Position numbers and translations under genes: made by a program | In this document: positions 1 to 12,346 of the stretch, piece by piece | How the letters are laid out: every line of letters begins with the position of its first letter | How positions within the stretch are numbered: the stretch's first letter is position 1 | The notes under the pieces: model-generated | The model's input: the letters and a program-made list of their open reading frames with translations, nothing else | The model's database searches: none | What the model was told of the DNA's origin: nothing | Assembly: GCF_020520425.1 (NCBI RefSeq) | Contig: NC_079490.1 | Coordinates: forward strand, 2,418,001 to 2,482,000 | Source: Spinacia oleracea | Taxonomy: Eukaryota > Streptophyta > Magnoliopsida > Caryophyllales > Amaranthaceae | Length of the DNA stretch: 64,000 bases | Direction: 5' to 3'

Positions 1-123
1 ATAAAAATATGATGTGCAACCTGAATCGGATGATCTTAAAGGTAGTCAGAGTTAAGTTTAAGTGAACCATGTAAAAAATATATTAAAAACAAACAAACAA
101 CGAAAATGGGATGATCTTAAAGG

Positions 124-306
124 TAGGGTTATCAAAAACTGACCCGATCCAACTGATTTCTGACAAAAAACCGAAGTGACCCAAAAAAAAAATCACACAT
201 TCAATCCGCATAAGTACAAAGACCCTATACAACTACATTATCCGATTATACCCGACCCGATTATACCCGACCCTTAACCAACCGATGACCCGAATTGACA
301 CCTCTG
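124..306. mobile_element. hAT-like nonautonomous element with 8-bp TSD
   Basis: A 183-bp element starting TAGGGTTATCAA and ending TTGACACCTCTG is flanked by a perfect 8-bp direct repeat, CTTAAAGG (116-123 and 307-314). Its interior is rich in GACCCGA-type motifs, like the elements at 8604, 51311 and 53031. An 8-bp target duplication with TAGRG-type ends is typical of hAT transposons. It has no coding capacity. The flank is itself repeated: an 18-bp string beginning GGATGATC occurs at 28-45 and 109-126. Confidence 0.7.
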
Positions 307-1619
307 CTTAAAGGCTAGGGTTAGTGGCCCAGCCCAAAATGGAAGAAATACAGGTTGAGAATATAGCACGTGGTGAAGCAAGTAGAACCAAGTAAAAAAA
401 ATATGGGGAGGGGTACCCTCAAAATATATATATGGCGCGCGGAAAATCGTTTAAGGCTGTGTTTGGATTGGTCCCCTTTGGAAAACGAATTTGGTTCTTC
501 CTTTGCTTTTTTTCCTCCCTTAGATTTTTTTCATTATTTATATTATATTTTACAAAAGACAATATGAGAATTGAAAAGGAAGGGGCATTTTTGTAATTAT
601 GTAATGGTCCCTAGTAGGAGTAGCATGCAATAAAATTTTATGGTCAAAATTATAATAATATGGTCCTTTCCCTTAATTTATACTTCTTCTTAGACTTCTC
701 CTTTTTTTTTTCTTTCTATATAATAATAATTAAGTAAAAATAGCCGGTAAATCCTTGTATAATACTTTCTCCGTTTTCTTTACTTGGTCAATGGTCATTT
801 GGACTATGACACGTAGTTTTGTGAAACATATTAGAGAAGGTAAAGAACAATAAATCAAAATAAACTACTACTATAGGTCAATTTACCTTACTCGGGGGAA
901 GTTCTCTTTACCTTTAAAAAAAAATAAGTTTTAGGTCTAATAAGTTCGGGTAAATTAAGATAAGTTGCAATCATATCCTATAAGGTCTTATAAGTTCAAT
1001 CAGATCCTATAAATTAACTCGATCTCTCAAGTTTACTTTCTTAAAATCATGTATGGTCAGATTTAATAAGTTCCAATCATATTCTAATCAATTTCAATAA
1101 GTTCGGATTCGTAAAAGCACCCCCTAATTGATTTTTAATTCTTATATTAAATTATATGTTTACATTCTCTAATAATCTCTTGTTAAATTGTTTGTTCTAA
1201 GATCATAAGTGAAGGGAAAAAATGGATAAAGTGTTGTTCTTTTTTTTATCTTTAAGAACATGTCAAACCCACAACTTATATCTAATCCTTTTCAATTTTG
1301 TTTTCTTGTAACTCGGAGTTATTGCGTTGATATCGACTTAAGTGTGATCATACATCACATTGATGCATCTAGAGCTCTTGACAATTCAAGGATGATGACT
1401 ATGTTAGTTGAAAATTATTAGGTTGATCTAGAGGTGATCATCATTTGCGTGCTTGGACGAGTAGCGGGTCGGACCTAAGCTTATTTTTTTTGTCCAACGG
1501 ACCTAGAATGGAAAAAGGCAAGTCTTTTTTGCGGGTTTGACTTCTTGTCCGTACCCGTGTTAAACACGGGTCGGGTGAACATTTTATTCTTTTTCATATA
1601 CTTGTTATAACTTTATCAT

Positions 1620-2420
1620 CCCACATGGTAATTCCATTCTTTTTCACATACGCGTTATAACTGCATGACACATACTCATATCGTCCATATCTAGCATAAT
1701 AGTGTAGTATATTCTTGTACATTGTAATGGCCATAAGTTGATGTTGGCTAACACGTAAACAACGTCCCTGTTTTGTTCACCTTATTTCCAGTTATTTCAG
1801 GAAAAATAAGTTCATGTAAGTTCAGGAAAAATAAGAGTTGACCAAGTACAATTTATAACTAAAATAAATTTTGATAAGTTCTAATAAGTTCAGATAAATT
1901 CAGTTAAGTTCAGATAAAATAAGTTCAGGAAAAATAAGTGGAAATCAGGTGAATAAAACGCAGCCTAGCTTCAGCTTCAGTTTCCTAGCTATGTTATGTC
2001 ACTTTATATTGAGCCCTTTTATTCCTTTATTGATTAGAGGCTTCAGACAACAAAGTTTTTGTAACACATACAATAACTTCACTCTTTTCCACGTACGTGC
2101 TACTCCGTACAGTTGTATAAAATAAACTCATATCTGGCGTATGTAGCATTATAGTGTAGTATACATTGCATATTGTATTAACGTTCAAATCGACCAACTT
2201 CAGCTTCCTAGCTATGTCATGTCACTTTTTTTTTTCCGAACCCCTTTATTCCTTTATTGATTAGAGACTTGAGACAACAGAGTTTTTGTAACGCATACAA
2301 TAACTTCATTCTTTTCCACATACAGACCTGTCGTATGTAGTATTATAGTGTAGTATACCATTGTAATAGACATAAGTAGTAGATGTCGGCTAACAAAGAA
2401 AGGATCAATATGACAAAATC
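1620..2420. repeat. Diverged local tandem repeat, about 225-bp unit
   Basis: A unit containing CCTTTATTGATTAGAG, GACAACA and GTTTTTGTAAC followed by ACATACAATAACTTCA occurs at about 1980-2200 and again at about 2202-2420. The end of the unit (TAGTGTAGTATA, then CATTGTA) is also present around 1690-1735, ahead of the MITE-like insertion. Nothing suggests coding. Confidence 0.55.
1764..1965. mobile_element. MITE-like element, AAGTTCAGATAA-rich
   Basis: Imperfect terminal inverted repeats pair GTCCCTGTTTTGTTCACC at the left with GGTGAATAAAACGCAGCC at the right. The interior repeats words such as AAGTTCAGATAAA. A related copy lies at 21751-21933 in a hexokinase intron. It interrupts the first of three diverged copies of a local repeat (see 1620-2420). 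No clear target duplication was found. Confidence 0.45.
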
Positions 2421-2698
2421 TAGAAGAAATTGACACTATAGAGTAGAAGAAAGAATAGGGCAAACCGTCCAAAAAATTGTTTGTCAATATTCTAGAAGAT
2501 CACCACAATGTATCCTATGAAATAACTACTGACAGCCAAAATTAACAGAGTTGTTATTCAAGAACAACGAATCAAGGTGGAGCCTCAAATGTAATTTGCA
2601 CAAATTGGGGTATGAGCTTACAACAGCTGGAATTGGCATGGATTTTTTTTTATTTTCTAAAAGTTCACGAGTTTAGAATAAAAGGCAAAGGCAATGTT

Positions 2699-3175
2699 AT
2701 TCACACTTGTATTGGGCCCCACTTTGTATAACATACTTGCATAGTCAGATTAAGTGTTTTCTGTAGGTAGGTAAGATGAACTGTTTTGGCGGGTTGGAAG
2801 TCAGATCTCTGATTTTGTTTACCTAAATTCATAACCTGAATTAGCGGGTGAGAACTTGGAAGAACCGGAAGTGGAGGAGAAGAGTAAAAGATCGATATCT
2901 CATTCCCAAATAACCCCTAGAATTGAACCCGTGGGTTTGTATTCACACTTGAAGGATTGGGGCCCACTTTGTATAACACACTTGTATAGTCTGTGTTTTC
3001 TGTAGGTAGGTAAGATGAATTGCTTTAATTAACATGTCTGAAGGCAGGCTCTGTTTTTGCTTAATCTAAGTTAGAGGGTGAGAACTTGGAAGTTGGAACA
3101 ATCGGAAATGGAGGAGACGAGTAAAAGATCGAGATCTCATTCCCTAAGAACCCATTGTAGAATCAAACCCTCGGC
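2699..3175. repeat. Tandem duplication, about 240-bp unit
   Basis: Two diverged copies begin ATTCACACTTG at 2699 and 2940. Both contain CCCACTTTGTATAAC, TTTTCTGTAGGTAGGTAAGA, GGTGAGAACTTGGAAG and AGTAAAAGATCGA in the same order. Small indels and substitutions show that the duplication is old. Function unknown. Confidence 0.65.
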
Positions 3176-5950
3176 GTTTAGGGTTTAATTTGTAGTAATT
3201 TCCACTAGGTTTTTTTGAAGGATTAATTTCCATTTCCCACTAGTTAGGGAACCTTTATCGGGAAAACCTGGCATGAGATGAGTTAGTAGGTCTTGCGAAT
3301 TGTCAATTAAGTGATATCAACAACAATCCAATTTGAGATCGCCGATTTAAATTGTGTTATTCTGTACGGAGTGTAAAGTAGAATACTTTGTATATAATTG
3401 TGGGGTTTTCTTTTGTCCTTTGCCTTTTACAACACACTATGGCTTCCAACTTTGGGATAAATAATGCATGATTGTGTGATGAATGTAGTCTAGTAAGTAG
3501 GATGACTATGATCCCTATCTCTAGATTAAAACCTTTTTTTTTATTGAAGGTTTAAAATTTTCTCCCAATGTTATTTAACAGGGATATGCTTACTTTCACT
3601 TATTTGAAACAAAATAAGTTCAGACTAGTTTATATACAATAAAATAAGGTTTTTTCGGTCTAATTCACATAAAATAAGTATTTTTTTTCTAATTAAATAG
3701 ATAATCTTATAAGAAAACTAAATAAAGGAGGTTAATAGTTTAGTACAAGATGGGCTCAAAAAGGGTGTCTCCATATCAAGCTAAGTTTAAAAGAACCCCA
3801 TGCAAAACCCATGTTAGGAAATCCAAAAGTCCCCCTAATAACCATGTTATGAATAATTAATACGAGTCCAAATTTAGAGTGGGTCCAAAAATTCAAAAGT
3901 AGATGGCTCCATCCTCCAAGTGAATCTCTAATGAATTCTAACGTTAATATATAAGGCATGTTGGGACAAGTTGAAGACTTATGAATTATGTCATCTAAAG
4001 GAGGGAAATACTTATGTTAAAGTTTACTCATGTTAACTTGGGTCTTTATAACAAGTAAAAGATCACTTAATCATATTGCCTAAACTAAATTTGTGTGCTT
4101 TTATCTTTTAAATGTTCATACTGGATCAGATCAGAAACTAGAAAAATCAGAGTAGACCAGGTGAAGAGGAAAAAAAAAACTTAATTTGTCAAAGATGTAA
4201 TTAAAGGATTATGTAGTATCCCTTTGAAATTGGATCACACCATCTGTAAAAATACTACGGAGTACAATCTTTTCTGGTTGGAAAATATATAATGTGTATT
4301 GAAAAGCCAATTAAGCAGCAGATTGATTTAGAAATGTAGGAAATAATTGTTACTTCAGAACCGGTAAAAGTCGATTACCAAGAAGCTAATCAAATAGCAG
4401 ATTGGATCTAGCAAAAATCCGACAATCACATAGGGATTACATGATTAATATTGGGGCATTATGAAACTTTTAGTTAGTAGATAAAAAGAGGGAGAAAATG
4501 ATGGAAACAACTTGGAAAAAAGAGGAGAATGGGGGACATAAACATCTTAGAAATAGAGACTAGACCATGACCAAATCTAATTATTATGGGAAATTTTTTT
4601 GGTGATACTTTTTGGTCGGTCGGTTACTTTGGGTTTGGTAGGTTCATTTCAAGACCGGCCTATGCTAAGCTTTTCAATTTCCAAGCTTTTTCACTAGGAG
4701 TATTTGGGTAAATAAAATTATAATTATAAAATAAGTTAAAATCAAAACAAGAAAAAAACAGAAACAATTGAATTTTATGAAAATGACTTGTGGAGAAAAG
4801 AAATTAAAAGCTATGGTTCTCTTTCTTTGACTATGACGGTATGACCCCATGTAAAGTTTGTTACGGGAACGGGTTTTGGCACTCACACAGTCACACCCGA
4901 GTTATACGGTAAAAGCACAGAAAACAGTTTTCTATTTATTAAGAGGCGTGTCAAAATTAATAGAAAGTAGAATTGAGGAGTATCAAAATCAATTTTCCCG
5001 CTCTTACTAGCTAGTTAAAGAACATCGACATCTTTTTTCACCGTTGTAATTAAACCAGATCGATTAAAGTTACTTTCAAGTTTCTACTATTTGTAAATTT
5101 GAAGTGAGCTAAACTTTACGCTAGACGATTGTGTAGTAAGATATGAGATAACCGCCAATGTGTATTTCGGAGTATCAAATATGCTTTCTTTGTGCCAAAT
5201 TAATTATTGTGGTGTGTTTTGCAACATGATTGACTTCAACTTTTCATTTGACTTTCCTATCACTTGTTTTAACTTATTTTGCGGTATTTCAGTAACTTTC
5301 AGACATAACACACATATAAGTTATTTTCGGCACAAATAATTAAGTTTCAACTAATTCATATAAGTTCAACTAAATCCAGATAATTGTAGATAAAGTTCAG
5401 GTAACTTGATCTCAACCTTTACCGATGAACTAACACAGAGTCTAAAATGCACTACAATTGTTATCTAACCCACCATTTTTCCTCTAAAAAGGCGTACACT
5501 GAAGTCTGTACTATATACACGTAAGCGATCTAAAAACGTTGTTTAGGATTAAAAAAAACGTACTTTTGAATCTGTACTATATACAGGTAAGCGATCTAAA
5601 AACGTTGTTAAGGACTATCGGGAGATGATCAACTCATTTAGTTGGCAAGGACATAGCCACACACAAAAATTGGCCTTAATAAGTACACATAAATTATCAC
5701 TTAATTGTTAGATTTCCTTTTACTATAGAGTTTATTACGGAGTAGTTGCGCAACATTTGTTACGTTACGTACTCCCCCACTACTTTGTACTTTGCCCATG
5801 TCATGCAAATTAACTATCATCGTCACCTCGGAAAAAAAAAATGACGAGAGAAATTAAATAAAAATCATAAATAAATAAAATAGTAATAAAGTGATAAAGT
5901 TGACTTTATGAATAGTCAACGTACTATTAATTTAAAGTCAATAGTGAGTA

Positions 5951-6277
5951 CTCCATCCGTTCCGGAATACTCGATCCGGTTTGACCGGCACAGAGTTTAA
6001 GGTATTTGAATTGACTTATTTAATTTAATAGGTAGTAGTTGATAGTGGGGTATTATTTTAATGTAGTTAGTGGGAAATGTGTTAAGAGGTGGGGTTGGGG
6101 AGAGTAGGGGTTGAATTTTTAATTATTTTTTGTATGGAGTAGGGGGTAGGTGGGTTAATAGGGATGGAGTGAGAAATAATATAATATTGTTAGAATATTT
6201 CCATTTTTAGAAACAGGTCAAGTATTAAGGGACGGCCCGATAAGGAAAACAGGTCAAGTATTCCGGGACGGAGGGAG
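5951..6277. mobile_element. Stowaway-like (Tc1/mariner) MITE, 327 bp
   Basis: Terminal inverted repeats of the CTCCCTCCGTYCCGGAATACT type: the left end reads CTCCATCCGTTCCGGAATAC and the right end GTATTCCGGGACGGAGGGAG. It is flanked by TA at 5949-5950 and 6278-6279, the target duplication expected of Stowaway elements. A 327-bp relative lies in the opposite orientation at 34455-34781. Noncoding. Confidence 0.85.
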
Positions 6278-6527
6278 TAGTGAGTAGTGAGTACTTTTAT
6301 TTAATACACATTCTTTTTCTTTCGTGTCTTTAATTACTCTTTCTATTTAATCATTTTTCTTATTTATTCCACAAGTCAAAATGCTTCAATTTCATCTGCT
6401 TAAGAATTAATTAAGACACTATTTTTACTATTTTTTTTATTCTTGATAAAGTGCAAAAACGTCAATTACCTAATTCAGTTTAATTTTTGTTTTAAAAAGG
6501 TCAAACATAAAATATACGTATTTTTTA

Positions 6528-7221
6528 GGCCCTGTTTGACATAGTTGTTAGTCATTAACGATTATGTAGTTTGATTATCTGGTTGAATTAACTACTTAAG
6601 TAAACTGTTTGGGAAGTGATAAATTCAAGGAATATTTTACTTTTTCCAAAGAAATTTACATTTTTTTTAAGTTGATTTCCTTGGAAGAAGTGAAATTCTT
6701 CCTTGAATTTATCATTTCTCAAACTGTTTGGTACATGCGTTGTCAGCTTTTAAGTGTAAATGGATGACTATTAGTGTATTATATTGTTGCACTATATAAG
6801 TATATAATAGAGATTTTTTAAATATAAATGATGTTTTATGTTTCTAATGGTGGGATTTGGGGAGATTTTGCCTATTATATATGTGTGGTAATTTTTAGTT
6901 TTTATACTCTCGCACGTATCGCGTGCATATAAGACTAGTTTTTATATGTGTAAAGTGACCATTTACTACAATGACATGAAATTATATATGGAGTACATAG
7001 TAAGTTGGTAATGGTTATAATCATTGACAGTATTAGAATAAAGTTGTCCTTTACAATCACACCTATTTCTTTAAACCTCAGTTCTAACACAAAAAGTTTC
7101 TGTATTGAGTTTTTCATGCCAAAACTTTCCTAACCAAATTCTTTCTTTAACTATTTGAAATGGTCAAACTCTAATTAAGTCATGAATTAAGTCTCAAAAC
7201 CTCTCACAGCCAAACACCCTC
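6528..7221. mobile_element. Tourist-like (PIF/Harbinger) element, 694 bp, with nested insertion
   Basis: The left end GGCCCTGTTTGAC pairs with the right end GCCAAACACCCTC, and both flanks are TTA (6525-6527, 7222-7224), the usual PIF/Harbinger target duplication. A 110-bp palindromic element sits inside at 6611-6720. No transposase was recognised, so it is nonautonomous. The family assignment rests on the ends and TSD only. Confidence 0.65.
6611..6720. mobile_element. 110-bp palindromic element, Mutator-like MITE candidate
   Basis: The element begins GGGAAGTGATAAATTC and ends GAATTTATCATTTCTC; further pairing inside (GGAAGAAGTGAAATTCTTCC) makes it nearly a complete hairpin. It is flanked by a perfect 9-bp direct repeat, AAACTGTTT (6602-6610, 6721-6729), which fits Mutator-like insertion. 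A second copy is at 54187-54295. It is nested in the Tourist-like element. Confidence 0.7.
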
Positions 7222-7961
7222 TTAAACATACTATGTATAGTAAACTAAGTCATGAATTGATAGTATATTCACATTTTAATTTTGTTATACAATATAGCCG
7301 TAAAAAATCATCTAAAACCCTTCGGAGGCAAGTAAAAAACTAAGGTATACCCACTCTGTTTTTGCTTATAGAGAATTATTTTTGCTGAAATAAGTTGAAA
7401 CAAATTCTTTATACGCATTTAGTCATGAATTGACAAACATGTTCACATATTAAAGTCGCCATATGATAAAGCGGTAAAAATAATCTATTACTCCTTCACA
7501 GACAAGTAAAAACTAAGGTAAACTTGTAATTAATGTTAATTCGTTACAATACCGTCCCTTCACGGCCCCACCTCGACTGGGAGGCCACCACCACCGTCCA
7601 CCGGTAGGCCCGGCCCGTTGGGATCCCCAGTCCCTACCATAGAGAAAAGGAGAGGACAAGGGACATGGAAATTTGATGGGACAATTACATGGGTTAGTTG
7701 TCCCTCTAATAACGAAGTAGTATTTTTAGTATAAATCCGGCCCCAAATTAAGGTCAATTAGAATTTCATTGACTATTGGCTTTTGATTGACCACGTATAG
7801 TAAAGACAACCCTCTAATTTAACTTCTAATCAAAGCAAAATATATATGGTCAATGCTTCGACGTAATGACGTATTAATATTATGAATTTATTACGTACCA
7901 CTAATTATAATTTTTTTAATGAAGAAAAGTGAATAGAAATTAGATAGTCTTCTCTCAAGAC
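7222..7961. other. Intergenic, no gene seen
   Basis: AT-rich DNA apart from a GC-rich patch at about 7555-7650, rich in CCACCACC and GGCCCGGCCCG words. That patch resembles ends of GC-rich nonautonomous DNA elements but lacks a matching partner end. No coding region was recognised. Confidence 0.4.
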
Positions 7962-8101
7962 TAGGGGTGTTCATCGGTCTAAACTCGGACCGGACCGACT
8001 CGGACCGGAACGAAGACCGAAATTATGATAATTCAAGACCCGAAGACCGGACCGCTTATGCTTGGACCGAATCCGGACCGGACCGAAATTATGATAATTC
8101 A
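7962..8101. mobile_element. Truncated hAT-like element (left end only)
   Basis: Starts TAGGGGTGTTCATCGG, a common plant hAT-type terminus, and contains repeated CGGACCGGACCGA words. A segment containing CCGAAATTATGATAATTCAA appears twice (about 8018 and 8082). No right-hand CACCCCTA end follows; the sequence runs directly into the LINE fragment, so the copy is truncated or was joined to the LINE by deletion. Confidence 0.5.
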
Positions 8102-9909
8102 ATTTTGATTGTCATAAAGCCTTTAACACCTTGCTTTCTCCTCATAGTATGCAGTACTTCCTGAACAATGACAATATTATCAGTGATTTGTCGACCGGGT
8201 ACGAAGCTTTTTTATTGCTGTAATTTTGTTTCTCCACCTTCGAATGACAGTGCTCATGTGGAAAAAAGTAGTATTTCGATCACCATCAGTGATCCAGTCA
8301 ACTCGGGCTTTTTGGTACCATAACATTTCTTCTTGTTGGAGCACCATATCAAATTCTCTGCGGAGTGTACCCTCCAGTTTCAGAAGTCTGGAGTTTCTGA
8401 ATTTCTCATGGGTTAGCCATGCCGCTTGAAACCGGAATGGTTTTGATAGCTGTAAGAGGAGCGAAGCCATTGGAAGAGATTAGTAGAGGGCAGTGATCGG
8501 ATTGGATGGCAGGGAGGTGCTTGACCCGAGCTTTATCAAACTGAAGCCCCCAATCTGTATTGCAAAGGACACGGTCTAACCGTCCACTTCTTCTTGTCTC
8601 AACTAGAGCTGGCAATGGGTTGGGTTGGGTTGGGTCGAAATCAGGTCGACCCATTATAAACGGGTTGAGATTTTCCCAACCCAACCCGACCTGTTTAATT
8701 AAACGGGTTGAGATTTTCAACCCAACCCAACCCAACTATAAACGGGTTGACCTGAAGTTGACCCGTTTAATTTTTTTTTCCCACTTTTAATTGTAAATTG
8801 ATTTGACTATAGAATTGCGAGGTGATTTTGTTAGGGCATATCTCATTGCAAAAAGTAATTTTTCAATATGTATTTGACATGAATCAAAACGTCAAATAAT
8901 TATTCAACGTTGAAGGGAAAATGAGAAATAAAATCTTTCAAATCACATTATACATATATATATTACATACTTTCTTGCACTTAAACGGGTTAGACGGGTT
9001 GTTTTCGGGTTGAAAATTTCAACCTGACCCAATCCATTTAATTAAACGGGTTGGGTTGGGTTGACCCATTTAATTAAACGGGTTGAAAATCTTGACCCAA
9101 CCCTTTATTATTAGGTTGGGTTCGGGTTGGGTTGGTGGGTTGGGTCAATTTTTGCCAGCTCTAGTCTCAACGGAGTTTCCACGCGCCCATGTATGAGATG
9201 GTCCTGAAAATTCCACCTCCAATAACTGGTTGCTTTCGATCCAGTGATTAAACCGCACACTTCTTCTTGTAGTTTCAGAGCAACTAGAGTTCCTTTCCCA
9301 CCCATACCTTGTTTCATTGAAATCACCTGCTAACATCCAAGGCTTCCCATTGGTGTGAGCAAACTCCTCCAGGTTTTGCCATAGTTCATGTCTTTTAGTT
9401 GGGTCTGGACTAGCATAAATAGCTGTAAAGTACCAAGGGGTTTCACCATTGCGAGTTATCTCCATGGTAATATACTGATTATGTTGTTCTATGGGATTTA
9501 TTGTCACTAGCTCGGGTTTCCAGTACACCCAAATACCTCCACTGAAGCCTTGAGCATCGACACGAGTATGACCATTGTAATGTAACATTGTTGCAATCTT
9601 CGAGGCCTGTTGTCCCCCCATATGCGTTTCAACTAGGGCTAAGACCATTGGTTTGTGAGTTTGAATAATTTCCCGACTCCCGGCTCCTTGTACATTCCAC
9701 ACCATACACGTTATAGGTGGAAGGTTATCATGAATATTATGGGTAGTATTCATAAGACCAGATGAATTTGAAATATCTCGTAGTACATTATTAGGAGTCT
9801 TAGTGTGCTGTTTCCCACGAACTTGCCATTGCTTATTTTTGGCAGGAATCGAAGAGTTTGATCGATGTGGTCGTCGTTGCATTGACACACTTTGACAAAT
9901 TAAGTCCAT
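8102..9909 (-). pseudogene. Decayed LINE (L1-type) fragment: endonuclease and start of RT
   Basis: On the minus strand, 9909 down to about 9172 encodes an APE-type endonuclease of plant L1 LINEs: MVWNVQGAG, ALVETHMGG, GGIWVYWKP, FTAIYASP and MLAGDFNE are visible. After the inserted element at 8604-9163 the frame continues with RLDRVLCNTDW and the endonuclease-terminal SDHCPLL. A one-base frame change near 8465 leads into RFQAAWLTHE and WYQKARVDWITDGDRN, the linker before the reverse transcriptase. A deletion then joins this to VQEVLHTMRRKQGVKGF, the start of the RT domain, which ends at the hAT-like fragment near 8102. No complete RT, RNase H or poly(A) tail is present. Confidence 0.85.
8604..9163. 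mobile_element. hAT-like element inserted in the LINE, perfect 8-bp TSD
   Basis: A 560-bp element with ends TAGAGCTGGCAA and TTGCCAGCTCTA (perfect 12-bp inverted repeat) is flanked by identical 8-bp repeats, GTCTCAAC (8596-8603, 9164-9171). Both subterminal zones are arrays of GGGTTG/CAACCC words, about 150 bp each; the middle is AT-rich. Removing it restores continuous endonuclease sequence in the LINE, which proves insertion. No transposase. Confidence 0.9.
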
Positions 9910-12346
9910 ATTTTCACAATTTCACCACATTATCGATCACATTCTCTGGATTTTAATTTCACAAAAATAAGTAATAAAATTCTATTTTTACGTTAAAAGA
10001 AAATGACCCCATTTTTCAGAAGTCAGAACTTTCCTTTTTTGTCTTTTGGAATTTATAATCAGTCAACCAAGTACGTACAGTACATGTAAATGTACATGTA
10101 TATCAGTATGGATGGCCTCCCACATTATCGCATGCAATAACGTAACATTCATGTAAGGCATATGGATTGAGCATCACTAGCTAGGCAATTAACATGGTGC
10201 ACCATCAAGGATGGCGACAGGAGCATTGGGCACCACCGGACGTCGTGATGCACCATTGGAAAACGGAGTGCATCGAGTGTGATATCGAGTGTGATATCGT
10301 GGACGCTGGCACTGGGCGTATAGGAATTAACGCATTATGGGCACCAAAGGTGTGCTCTGGGCAGCAGGAGCGAGGAGCGTCCACCCCCTATAGGAGGTTG
10401 GTTAAATTCATAACATAATTGGTCCATTTTGGACATTAATAAGGTTTTATTGGTATAAATTAGTTTGTTATTGGTAGTGATGACTATCGATAAAGATTTT
10501 TTTAGTACTATTAGAGCAAAAGTCTTATCGGTAGTGCTTAGGTGTGTATTTGGGAATAATAATAGCATACAAATGTATAAAAAAAACATAATAAATTTGT
10601 ACTAATAAGGTTGTTATCTTGTTACTTGTTAGCAACCAAAATGGACCAGCTTTATTTTTAGACTTCCAACTCCCCCATATTGAGAATAATTTTGAACATG
10701 GTATAAATTTTAAGTGAACACACACATGACAATAACGTAACAATGGGTCGGCTGGGTTCAAATGAAGTTCGTTGGAGCTATAACTTGAGGGGGTCCCATC
10801 AGTTTTGACCCAATGAAGATGATGGTCGAGTCGTATTTTTCGAATCTGGCTCAAAAGACTCGTTTGGTAGCAGCTCAGTTCAGTTTAGCCCTAAAACTTC
10901 TAAAATGCTCTATGAATTTGAGCATTCAGCATGGACGAAACTTGAAGGTTCTTGATGGGAGCAAATTCTAGAACCCTTTTTTTACAAATTTAAGGGAGTT
11001 CTCTAGAAACCTCTTTGTATGTACAAGTTTCTTTGGAGGTGGGAACACTATAGAGAGTATGCAAAGGTTTCTTTGTATAGTAGGGTGTAGAATATTGTTG
11101 TATTGGGTGTCTATAAATAGCTTGGCCCTTTAATTTATACATCCATCCAACCCATTTGTATGTTGTAACCATTCTTCTAACGGTACAACAACCATTTCCA
11201 AATATATTCTTGCTTACTTACAATTTTATTATTTAGTCATTTTGATAACACACGCTTAGCTTAGCAAAATCATCGGATTTTCTTGACTAGTGATCCGATG
11301 AGAGTGTGACTCTAGCGGGCAACGTGCATAAGACTTAGCTTGAAAATAAGAAACACGTGACTATGTGACATGCTACTTTCTAGCTAATTTCTGATCAATT
11401 CTGATGTTCGTAAATACTAGTTACATATTGACATGCACATAGTAATAGAAAATAACTCTCATTAATTATGATTCGTAATCATGCATTTTATTTGTCTCTT
11501 TCTCTAAGTATTGAACTTAATGAAAATATGCGATTCATTTAGAACTGATAAAAGGCGGGCCAGACCGATCCACGACCCAAAAATACAACCCATTATCTCA
11601 GATCGTGCCAATTTTTTTGTCCGAAATCTATTTTTTCGTGCCAAAAAGAGGTATCGGGTCATTTTCATTACATGATGATTTTATAACTAAACTTCCAGAT
11701 TTGAGTTGCCCAAAGCCTCAAAAAATTAAAATTGGGATGCGTACGAAAAATTGGCTTAAAAATTCCGCCCAAAACCCGTTCGTTAGGGGATTAAGATGAC
11801 AAGATCTAAATTCAATGTATCAAAAAATTATAAATTAATTACTCCGCAATTATGACAAATATTTTAGTAATCATATCTTACTTATTCAAGGTTGGAGCTA
11901 CATGGATAATCTAAAAGCGACGATTAGAAAGGAACGAAAAAAGTTAGTTAAACCAACAATTAAAATGAACGAGTAAATACTCAATACACAACCTTTAATG
12001 AGTTGTTACATACGAGTGTCTGAGCAGTGGCGATGAATGAAAATTTATGCGCTTTAATGGTTGTTTTGGCTCCTAAACTTTGAGTATAATTGCATACTAT
12101 ATTTCTTAATTTTTTTTTTTGTTATTTTAATGTCAATCACATCAAGTGTTTGTTTGATGTATAGCTTGGTGAACTGTGTGAATTTAGGTAAAGATTGAGA
12201 GATGTGTAATTAAGTTTAAGTAATCCGTTAGGTTCCATAACAAAAAATATACTACTCCGTATAAGTAGTTAAGTAGGTGATTATGGGCGGTTAATTGAGT
12301 ATTAAAGTGGAATATTCTTGTTGTTCAACTGCTATTACATGACTTA
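9910..12346. other. Intergenic, no gene seen
   Basis: No host gene recognised. A GC-richer block at 10190-10400 contains a direct repeat (CGAGTGTGATAT twice near 10274-10297) and the word GAGCGAGGAGCGTCC, and looks like element-derived DNA of unknown family. Near 11110 a TATA-like CTATAAATAG lies upstream of T-rich and poly(A)-signal-like DNA. A GC-rich debris patch lies at 11545-11590. Confidence 0.4.

Larger units (their letters stand above)
307..5950. other. Gene-free AT-rich intergenic stretch
   Basis: No gene was recognised on either strand; open frames are short and lack family motifs. The stretch holds AT-rich filler, several short segments repeating AAGTTCAGATAA-like words (about 895-1110, 1764-1965, 3585-3690, 5205-5420), a GC-richer GGGTCGG patch near 1450-1570 that resembles hAT-like element debris, and the tandem duplications listed separately. 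Confidence 0.6.

Noticed and set aside
2915-2950. tRNA-like B-box (GGGTTCAATTC on the minus strand)
   Set aside because: No matching A-box or cloverleaf around it, and the word recurs within a tandem duplication.
8406-8790. Open frames on both strands containing NPTQPN-like repeats
   Set aside because: They read through the GGGTTG arrays of the inserted hAT-like element and the adjoining LINE piece, not a gene.
10194-10418. 74-codon frame in a GC-rich block
   Set aside because: Short internal repeat and no family; looks like element-derived DNA.
10920-11340. Possible solo LTR (TATA-like CTATAAATAG and T-rich downstream DNA)
   Set aside because: No paired TG...CA ends, primer-binding site or flanking duplication could be found; evidence too weak for a call.
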